6,226 bases of DNA, taken from positions 1 to 6,226 of the forward strand of contig JABDLQ010000444.1 in assembly GCA_013002925.1 (NCBI GenBank), given 5' to 3'. Shown piece after piece: positions 1 to 4,973 of this stretch (positions are counted from its first letter, which is position 1; every line of letters begins with the position of its first letter). Position numbers and translations under genes: made by a program. Origin of the DNA: Gammaproteobacteria bacterium (GTDB lineage Bacteria > Pseudomonadota > Gammaproteobacteria > Steroidobacterales > SZUA-146). The notes beneath the pieces are model-generated. The model was not told the origin of the DNA and ran no database searches. It was given only the letters and a program-made list of their open reading frames with translations.

Positions 1-370
1 AGCTGAAGCCGAAGGCAAATGCGGCGAAGGCAAATGTGGTGGCGACAAAGCCGAAGCCGAAGGCAAATGCGGCGAAGGCAAATGTGGTGGCGATAAAGCC
101 GAAGCCGAAGGTAAATGCGGCGAAGGCAAATGTGGTGGCGATAAAGCCGAGGCCGAAGGTAAATGTGGCGAAGGCAAATGTGGTGGCGACAAAGCCGAAG
201 CCGAAGGTAAATGCGGCGAAGGCAAATGTGGTGGCGACAAAGCCGAAGCCGAAGCTGCAGCAGCAACCGAAAAAGCCGGAAGCTCGTCTTCCTCTGCAGG
301 TGGCGCCACTGGTCCGCTGTTCCTGCTCGGCCTGATACCGGCAGTATTACGCCGCAATCGCAAAAACTGA
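1..370 (+). CDS. hvfA: HvfA-like EGKCG-repeat RiPP metallophore precursor with GlyGly-CTERM-like tail (5' partial)
   Basis: The frame is open from base 2 to the TGA at 368-370. It encodes 122 visible residues, and the start and any signal peptide lie off the left edge. Residues 1-4 are AEAE, and residues 5-84 are five exact copies of GKCGEGKCGGDKAEAE. This gives ten EGKCG motifs and ten cysteines. In characterised HvfA proteins (Haemophilus type), EGKCG cysteines are converted by the multinuclear iron enzyme HvfB with partner HvfC to oxazolone/thioamide pairs that bind copper. A copper-binding or copper-buffering role is inferred from the motif. After a short Ala/Lys/Glu linker come five serines (94-98), Gly-Gly (100-101), a short hydrophobic stretch (about 104-116) and a basic end RRNRKN. 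This layout matches GlyGly-CTERM signals processed by rhombosortase, which would place the protein on the cell surface. No hvfB or hvfC follows; a terminator lies 25 bases after the stop. The frame has no ATG inside the window. The alternative is an unmodified Cys-rich metal-binding repeat protein. Confidence 0.82.
   Translation, partial: AEAEGKCGEGKCGGDKAEAEGKCGEGKCGGDKAEAEGKCGEGKCGGDKAEAEGKCGEGKCGGDKAEAEGKCGEGKCGGDKAEAEAAAATEKAGSSSSSAGGATGPLFLLGLIPAVLRRNRKN
14..253 (+). repeat. Five tandem 48-bp coding repeats (EGKCG units)
   Basis: Units lie at 14-61, 62-109, 110-157, 158-205 and 206-253. The preceding AEAE codons (2-13) show that at least one more unit or a unit end lies to the left. The units differ at only four positions within the 48 bp: the third base of the first Gly codon, the first Cys codon, the Asp codon and one Glu codon (GAG at 149-151). 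All are synonymous, so the encoded 16-residue units are identical. The unit length is a multiple of three, so copy-number changes would keep the frame. Confidence 0.97.
281..367 (+). other. GlyGly-CTERM-like C-terminal sorting signal (within the hvfA-like gene)
   Basis: The encoded tail reads five Ser, Ala, Gly-Gly, Ala-Thr-Gly-Pro, then a short hydrophobic run with LFLLGLIPAVL, then RRNRKN at the extreme end. The tripartite form (Ser/Gly-rich spacer with GG, short membrane segment, basic cluster) is that of GlyGly-CTERM domains. These are known from Vibrio and Shewanella secreted proteins cleaved by the intramembrane protease rhombosortase. The hydrophobic part contains two prolines and is short, so a degenerate PEP-CTERM-like or simple membrane-anchor tail is the main alternative. 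Confidence 0.65.
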
Positions 371-395
371 TCTGACGAAAGTCAGGTGTCGAATG

Positions 396-423
396 AAAAG
401 CCGCGGCAGTGCCGCGGCTTTTT
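396..423 (+). terminator. Rho-independent terminator after the hvfA-like gene
   Basis: A perfect 12-bp inverted repeat (396-407 AAAAGCCGCGGC, 411-422 GCCGCGGCTTTT) has a 3-base AGT loop and ends in a run of five T. It starts 25 bases after the stop at 370. The A-run on the left side means it could also act on the other strand, but no gene on that strand ends here. Confidence 0.92.
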
Positions 424-587
424 GTTATCTGACGATCATGAACCGTAAAAGACCAGACTCCGACGCAGGACCGTAACCGACCTGGTCGAAATTGAGTGGC
501 AGGTACCAGCTCACAAACCGGCCTGTATCCCTCATGACAATCAAAAACTTGTGTCATCAGTCCAGAAAATTGCGCTGCGCTGCGACC

Positions 588-613
588 TTTTTGATCGCAC
601 TGTCATCTATAAT
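588..613 (+). promoter_or_regulatory. Probable promoter of the 177-residue exported protein gene
   Basis: A perfect TATAAT -10 hexamer lies at 608-613, about 50 bases before the ATG at 665. No good -35 sits at the usual 17-bp spacing (585-590 reads ACCTTT). A TTTTTGA stretch at 588-594 is the only upstream similarity. A GAGG Shine-Dalgarno at 654-657, seven bases before the ATG, supports the chosen start. The rest of 424-664 shows no coding frame of note. Confidence 0.5.
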
Positions 614-664
614 TCAACGCGCTAACAAGATTAGCGCCGCGGAAATAACCATCGAGGACTACCA

Positions 665-1198
665 ATGAAAGCAATATCTGAAAAACTAGCCATGACTCTG
701 ACACTCGCGGGAATGACGTTCTTTGCGCTGTCAGTCAGCGCCGGCGATGCTGTCAAATCCGTCAAAATATTGAAAATCGACAGTGGCGATGGCAGCCCGG
801 TCGAACTCAGGTTTGACGGCGATACCCAACTTGAGAGTTTGGCAGACGGCGAAACACGTACGCTGACCACAGCCAATGGTGAAGCGGTGACGGTGACCCG
901 CAATGGTGACCAGCTTTCGCTGTTAACCAGTTCAGGCAAGACCGTACAACTCCCGGTCCTGAACCACGCTGAGCGACATTCAGTTGACAGTCACCATGAA
1001 AAACGGCAGATAAAAATCGTTCATCGGGACGGTGACGATGCAACGCAGATTATGATCGTAAGCCCAGGCGGTCTCAGCGATCAGGAACAAGCCACGATTC
1101 GCCAGGCAATCCAGTCTGCCGGCATCGACAAAGAAATTCTTTTCATCGGCGGAGAAATGGAAGCCAATATTGAAATGGATATCGAAATTAATGACTGA
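665..1198 (+). CDS. Exported protein of unknown function, 177 aa
   Basis: I do not recognise the family. The start is supported by GAGG at 654-657. Residues 1-26 form a clear Sec signal peptide: a Lys-containing N-region, a hydrophobic core (TLTLAGMTFFALSV) and an Ala-x-Ala-type site, with cleavage likely after SVSA before GD. The mature protein is periplasmic or secreted, acidic and predicted to be beta-rich in its first half (about 30-98, with repeated Gly-Asp/Gly-Glu turns). A His-rich segment follows, with H101, H105, H110, H111 and H120. Next are a strand-like MIVSPGGLS and an amphipathic stretch, LSDQEQATIRQAIQSAGIDK (137-156). The end is acidic (EMEANIEMDIEIND). The histidines could bind metal, but that is only a guess prompted by the neighbouring metallophore gene. 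The gene is monocistronic in this view: a terminator lies upstream and a convergent gene downstream. No clear intrinsic terminator directly follows the stop. Confidence 0.85.
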   Translation: MKAISEKLAMTLTLAGMTFFALSVSAGDAVKSVKILKIDSGDGSPVELRFDGDTQLESLADGETRTLTTANGEAVTVTRNGDQLSLLTSSGKTVQLPVLNHAERHSVDSHHEKRQIKIVHRDGDDATQIMIVSPGGLSDQEQATIRQAIQSAGIDKEILFIGGEMEANIEMDIEIND

Positions 1199-1654
1199 CC
1201 GTGTGTTTGGGCTCTGTCAGGAGTGTTTCTGCAGAGTTTGATTCAGTCAAAAAAGATGACATCGGTTTTCGAAATTTACCGGGTGACTGACGCAACATCT
1301 TCGATGCGCGGCAACAAAGCTGCGGAAGCTCCTCAGGAGCGCCATGGAATTAGACTGGAATCTACAGCAGATCGCGGCTTGATGTTGTGCAGTCCTCAAC
1401 GCCAAAGGTCGGGCTAGCGAATACCTTTTGGATCCATCGCAGGAGCGGCTTCCAGCCGTGATTGGTGCTGACGTTTGACCCAAATCCTTTGTCGCGGCAG
1501 GATGCTGTGCACAGCCCGCACAGCCAACCGCCCGACTAGTAAATGCTCCCGAGGTGCTTCTGCCGGTGACTTAATGGACTGTTAAAAGCTATCGGAATTC
1601 GCTTGTCCCGTCCTAAAATACGTTGACGGGTTATGAAAAGGCCAGCTGCAATAA
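1199..1654. other. 456-bp intergenic region with a REP-like hairpin, no supported gene
   Basis: This is the space between two convergent genes. Short open frames occur on both strands (for example 1223-1417 + and 1247-1483 -), but they overlap each other, lack convincing ribosome sites and encode protein with no recognisable features. The stretch contains a REP-like hairpin around 1437-1462 and a near-palindrome GCTCCT-C-AGGAGC at 1328-1340. Nothing else could be assigned. Confidence 0.6.
1437..1462 (+). repeat. REP-like palindromic element (single copy)
   Basis: The core AGGAGCGGCTTCCAGCCGTG (1441-1460) forms a hairpin with stem CGGCT (1446-1450) and AGCCG (1454-1458) and a three-base loop. 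From memory it resembles the widespread 'GTAGGAGCGGCTT..AGCCGCGA' REP family found between genes in Pseudomonas, Xanthomonas and related gammaproteobacteria, which is mobilised by RAYT transposases. Its position between convergent genes is typical for REPs. A degraded inverted partner may exist at about 1321-1340. Only one good copy is in the window, so repeat status is inferred. Confidence 0.5.
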
Positions 1655-1682
1655 AAAAAGCCCCGCGAGAGCGGGGCTTTTT
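1655..1682 (-). terminator. Rho-independent terminator of the BNR/P-domain protein gene (bidirectional form)
   Basis: A perfect 12-bp inverted repeat (1655-1666 AAAAAGCCCCGC, 1671-1682 GCGGGGCTTTTT) has the tetraloop GAGA. On the - strand it ends in a run of seven T (complement of the A-run at 1653-1659) and lies 24 bases past the stop at 1707. On the + strand it ends in five T, so it may also stop transcription coming from the 665-1198 gene. Confidence 0.92.
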
Positions 1683-1706
1683 CGTCGTACTGCCTAACGG
1701 GTGTTC

Positions 1707-4700
1707 CTATGGTGCAGGAACACACGCGTTAGCACTTGGGCCCGGGGGCTCTAGAAATGCTGCCGCAAAGTTATTTGGTGGTGCACCGAGATCCCCGAAG
1801 TTGATCGCTCCATCATCGTTAAGATCAAAATCGGGATCATAGAGACCGCCGTTAGGTCCCGGGCCGCCGCCGTCAGTAGTAAAGATTGACAATCCCAACT
1901 GCTGAATGTCGGTGAATTGGACGACGCAATTATTATCGTAATCAAAATCACACACATTACCGAACCCGTCACCGTTGCTGTCACGCTGATCCGCATTCGC
2001 GACGTCGGTGCAGTTATCGACGCTGTCGGTCACGCCATCACCATCGCTGTCCGGATCCGTGACTACCAGAGCTGGTAACAGACACCACTCGTTCAGCGTT
2101 CCGGTATCACCACCGGCCGAGTCGCTAACATCCAGACGCCACGTTCCACCAATACTCTCGCCGGCAAAATCACCCAAAGTACCTTGAGGGTTTACGATGC
2201 CTCCGATCGCGGGTGGCGTGGTACTGCACTCGTTTTCAACAATTACCGACGAGGTGTCATTGAACTCAGCAGCAATATCGTTTTCCTGACAGCCGAAGCC
2301 CGTACCTGTAGTTCCGGGTCTGTTCATCAACTCCACCGAAGTGCCGGTGTCTTCATGGACCAACGTCAGCGTAACATCGCCCACCCAGGTGTGCGATGCA
2401 TCCACCGTCACCGCCAGTGAATCAATCACACCGGTGTCCGCAAGTGGCAGGGAATCAGACACGGTGACGTTATCCACGATGCCCAATCCCGGTGCAGTGC
2501 AAATGATCGCCCCGGTCGTGAACGAATTCACCGTACTGTCAGCACCATCACCGCAGGCGTTATTACCGCTGACACGCCAGTAGTAACTGGTCTCCGGGGA
2601 TAACGCCACTGCCGATGTATAGCTTGTCGTGCCTGTGGATCCGGTTTCGACGATAGATGTGAAGTCAGGGTCCGTAGCAATCGTAATGTCATATGACGTC
2701 GCACCCAATATGGAGTCCCAGTTGAAGGTCGGCATGATCGCCTGATCCGTGGCGCCGTCTGCCGGCGATGTCAGCGTTGGCACGCCCGGTGCAGCGTCTG
2801 CGGCAGATACATTCAGTGTCAGGGCACGATCGTCAACACCGGCGGCGCTGCCGACGATGTCAAACGAGTAATTACCCGAAGCAACAGTTCCGCCCACTGT
2901 CACCGTTGCCACTGACGTTCCCGGCGGATTCACCGGGTTGGCGCTGTAATTTACCACAAAGCCCGCCGGTGCACCCGGGTTGCTCAAAGTCACAGGATCC
3001 GAGAAGCCAAGAATCTGGCCAACAGTCAGATTGGTGTCAAATGAATCCGGTACACAAACTTCAGCACTAGCCGTATCGCCGCTCAATGTGAAGTTCGGTG
3101 CGGCACCGATGTTATCAAGATCAGCCGCATAGACGTCCTTCTCATTGGGTGGGCCTTCACGATTATCGGTCCATACGGTAATGACTTTGCCGCCGACAAC
3201 CGAAACGCCATTGTAATCGCCCCACTCCTGGCCATCGGTCAGGTTGGCCGAGGTCGCCGATGATACTCTTTCAGGTTCGTTCCATGTCACGCCGCCATCG
3301 GTTGAAATGGTGTAGTACAGATCAACGCCCGTACGACCAGTGGAATTGCGCGTATCGTAATACACCACGTGAACGTTACCGACTTCGTCGACGGTGAGCC
3401 ACTGGTTAAAACGGTCCACGGTCAGGACATCAGCCGTTGGATGCGGGAACGAGAAATTCCAGGTCGCACCGCCATCGTCCGAGTAGGCCACCTTGACCTG
3501 GGTGTGGTTGTTTGCGGCGATACCCGATTCCGGACCATTGGTGTCGGTCCAGGACGCATAGACGCGGCCATCAAAGGGTCCACCGGAACGGTCAGCGTCC
3601 GCTGCCACATAGATCCACGCATTACGTGACTCCATCGACGGAATCGGCCAGTCAAACGAGGCGTTCGTACTGTCGACCACAATGGGTGTTCCGTAGGTAT
3701 TACCACCGTCGGTTGATTTCAGCAAAATGATTTGTTGAGTACCAAAGGCGCCATAGAAGTTATAAACATCGCCGTTTGAGGTGGTCGTGATATCGCTGCC
3801 GATACCACTGGGTGCGCCACCAAAGGCCTGGATGGTAAACGTTGTGCCCCCGTTGGTTGATCGGGCAATTTGCATGGTGTTACCGTTGTGATACGTGATG
3901 TAGATATTGTCCTGGTGTGGCGAGGTGGGGGAAATATCCACGTGCAGAAACTCTTTGTCACTGCCACTTGGCGTAATATCGACGCGGTCCTGCCAGGTAA
4001 CGCCCTGGTCAAGTGATCGCCAGAAGGACACGCCAATCGGACTGCTAAGCGCCGCGACATAGGCCACTGATCCATCAGACGACCAGCCCACCGTAGGATC
4101 ACAACAAGTGCTCGGCAAGACCCCCTGAATCGTCCAGGTATCGCCACCGTTAGCCGAATAGTACATTTCCTGGCCGCCGTTGTTGTTGGAACCGGCAATA
4201 ACCCGATCCGGATTGGAGGGATTAATTTCAACAGTAATTTCGTTGGCGCCCAACACCGCATTCAGTTGCAACTCACCGTTCACCGGTACCGGCACACGAT
4301 TGGCTTTGGGATCCGGTCCCCAGATTTTGCCGTTACGCTTTACACCACCGTATTTGTGGCGGAAGTACTGCCATGCGGCACGCGGATATTGTACCGGTCC
4401 GGTTTTTTGCAAGTGGGGCCACGCTTTGCGTAACTCCACCCGAAAAAACGCGGGTATTTTTGCCGACAGTTCGGTTTCGTTTTTGGATAAGTACGTCAGA
4501 TCGTCAGCCGTCAGACTATAGTTACGATCGTCCCACAAACCCATTTTGGTCAGACTCTGATAGTCCACACTCTTGTCGACGCCTCGTGATTGTTCGACAC
4601 GTGCAGCGGGCATGCCGTAAATTTCAGCAGCGACAGCGGAGGATAGTGGAGCAATGCCAAAAAGCATCGTAAAAAGAGCAGCTACGCAAAAACGCACTGA

Positions 4701-4727
4701 AACAGTGCTGGTGGTTTTGTACTTCAT
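1707..4727 (-). CDS. Secreted multidomain protein: BNR (Asp-box) propeller, Ig-like, Fn3, P-domain, TSP3/dockerin-like repeats (1006 aa)
   Basis: The ATG at 4725-4727 is preceded by AGGGG (- strand, 4733-4737; spacing five). Residues 1-34 are a signal peptide ending near SSAVAA. Residues 35-160 are an unclassified, aromatic/basic N-terminal region. Six Asp boxes (S-x-D/N-x-G-x-T-W/F/Y) at 191-198, 238-245, 290-297, 338-345, 416-423 and 475-482 define a sialidase-like beta-propeller. An Ig-like domain (about 545-642), a fibronectin-III-like domain (about 648-738, with SYYWRV) and a P-domain (about 742-886, with WVGDVTLTLVHED and GTWRLDVSDSAGGDTGTLNEW) follow. The C-terminus has TSP3-type Ca-binding repeats (889-927) and a dockerin-like EF-hand pair (about 927-981). 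I see no RIP-type arginine motif of true sialidases and no protease catalytic motif, so enzymatic activity is unproven. It is probably extracellular, Ca-stabilised and involved in binding or degrading polymers. It has its own promoter region and terminator. Confidence 0.9.
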   Translation of the reverse strand: MKYKTTSTVSVRFCVAALFTMLFGIAPLSSAVAAEIYGMPAARVEQSRGVDKSVDYQSLTKMGLWDDRNYSLTADDLTYLSKNETELSAKIPAFFRVELRKAWPHLQKTGPVQYPRAAWQYFRHKYGGVKRNGKIWGPDPKANRVPVPVNGELQLNAVLGANEITVEINPSNPDRVIAGSNNNGGQEMYYSANGGDTWTIQGVLPSTCCDPTVGWSSDGSVAYVAALSSPIGVSFWRSLDQGVTWQDRVDITPSGSDKEFLHVDISPTSPHQDNIYITYHNGNTMQIARSTNGGTTFTIQAFGGAPSGIGSDITTTSNGDVYNFYGAFGTQQIILLKSTDGGNTYGTPIVVDSTNASFDWPIPSMESRNAWIYVAADADRSGGPFDGRVYASWTDTNGPESGIAANNHTQVKVAYSDDGGATWNFSFPHPTADVLTVDRFNQWLTVDEVGNVHVVYYDTRNSTGRTGVDLYYTISTDGGVTWNEPERVSSATSANLTDGQEWGDYNGVSVVGGKVITVWTDNREGPPNEKDVYAADLDNIGAAPNFTLSGDTASAEVCVPDSFDTNLTVGQILGFSDPVTLSNPGAPAGFVVNYSANPVNPPGTSVATVTVGGTVASGNYSFDIVGSAAGVDDRALTLNVSAADAAPGVPTLTSPADGATDQAIMPTFNWDSILGATSYDITIATDPDFTSIVETGSTGTTSYTSAVALSPETSYYWRVSGNNACGDGADSTVNSFTTGAIICTAPGLGIVDNVTVSDSLPLADTGVIDSLAVTVDASHTWVGDVTLTLVHEDTGTSVELMNRPGTTGTGFGCQENDIAAEFNDTSSVIVENECSTTPPAIGGIVNPQGTLGDFAGESIGGTWRLDVSDSAGGDTGTLNEWCLLPALVVTDPDSDGDGVTDSVDNCTDVANADQRDSNGDGFGNVCDFDYDNNCVVQFTDIQQLGLSIFTTDGGGPGPNGGLYDPDFDLNDDGAINFGDLGAPPNNFAAAFLEPPGPSANACVPAP

Positions 4728-4824
4728 GTTGACCCCTGAAATGTTTAAAACAGCGCTTTGAGAAAATTGTTATATTTTTGTCGCCGTTTAATTCTTATTA
4801 GCAACAGATTGCCGACGACGCCTG

Positions 4825-4850
4825 AGTATAGCCTAAAATATTCTCAAAAA
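4825..4850 (-). promoter_or_regulatory. Probable promoter of the BNR/P-domain protein gene
   Basis: On the - strand TATACT (4825-4830) is a good -10, with TTTTTGA (4844-4850) 13 bases upstream. The predicted transcript would start near 4818, leaving an untranslated leader of about 90 bases before the ATG at 4727. A match to TTGACA at the standard 16-18 bp spacing is weak. The 246-bp gap to the upstream receptor gene and its AT-richness favour an independent promoter over an operon. Confidence 0.45.
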
Positions 4851-4900
4851 TCATAGCGTTTACATAACAAAATGCGCCGCCCTCCCGTCATTAAAGTTAG

Positions 4901-4916
4901 ATTTTATTGATAAAAT
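4901..4916. promoter_or_regulatory. AT-rich perfect palindrome, possible operator
   Basis: ATTTTAT-TG-ATAAAAT is a 7-bp perfect inverted repeat with a two-base centre. It lies between the end of the receptor gene (4974) and the probable promoter of the secreted-protein gene, roughly 70 bases upstream of its -10. It could be a regulator site or part of the receptor gene's 3' end. It has no GC-rich stem, so it is not a convincing intrinsic terminator. It may be chance in AT-rich DNA. Confidence 0.25.
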
Positions 4917-4973
4917 TCAATGTGATAGATGTCGATGAATCGGGAATTTGTAGATCCGTACTGCGGCAGAGGA

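Noticed and set aside
14..253. CRISPR-like array
   Set aside because: The units are directly contiguous with no unique spacers and lie in a coding frame.
36..335. Open frame on + starting at ATG 36, rich in Lys-Pro-Lys repeats
   Set aside because: It is the shifted frame of the 48-bp repeats. The repeat length is a multiple of three with no stops, so this frame stays open. The real frame (base 2 to 370) shows EGKCG motifs, purely synonymous variation and a sensible C-terminus next to the terminator.
534..557. Inverted repeat ATGACA-N12-TGTCAT upstream of the 665 gene
   Set aside because: Only six base pairs with a 12-base centre and about 50 bases upstream of the -10; it is too weak to call an operator without conservation data.
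1193..1248. Possible terminator for the 665-1198 gene (GACTGA/TCAGTC and CTCTG/CAGAG pairs)
   Set aside because: The stems are five to six bp with long loops and lack a T-run. The strong bidirectional hairpin at 1655-1682 is a better candidate.
1223..1483. Small open frames 1223-1417 (+) and 1247-1483 (-)
   Set aside because: They overlap on opposite strands, have no convincing ribosome sites, no signal peptide or domain features, and fall across REP-like DNA.
3719..4261. 180-residue open frame on the - strand inside the large secreted-protein gene
   Set aside because: It is a shadow of the 1006-residue gene, whose frame carries a signal peptide, six Asp boxes and recognised domains. The shadow is Arg/Pro-rich with no features.
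1707..4727. Calling the large protein a true exo-alpha-sialidase
   Set aside because: Asp boxes are present, but the F/Y-R-I-P motif and arginine triad of GH33 were not seen. Asp boxes alone occur in many non-sialidase propellers.
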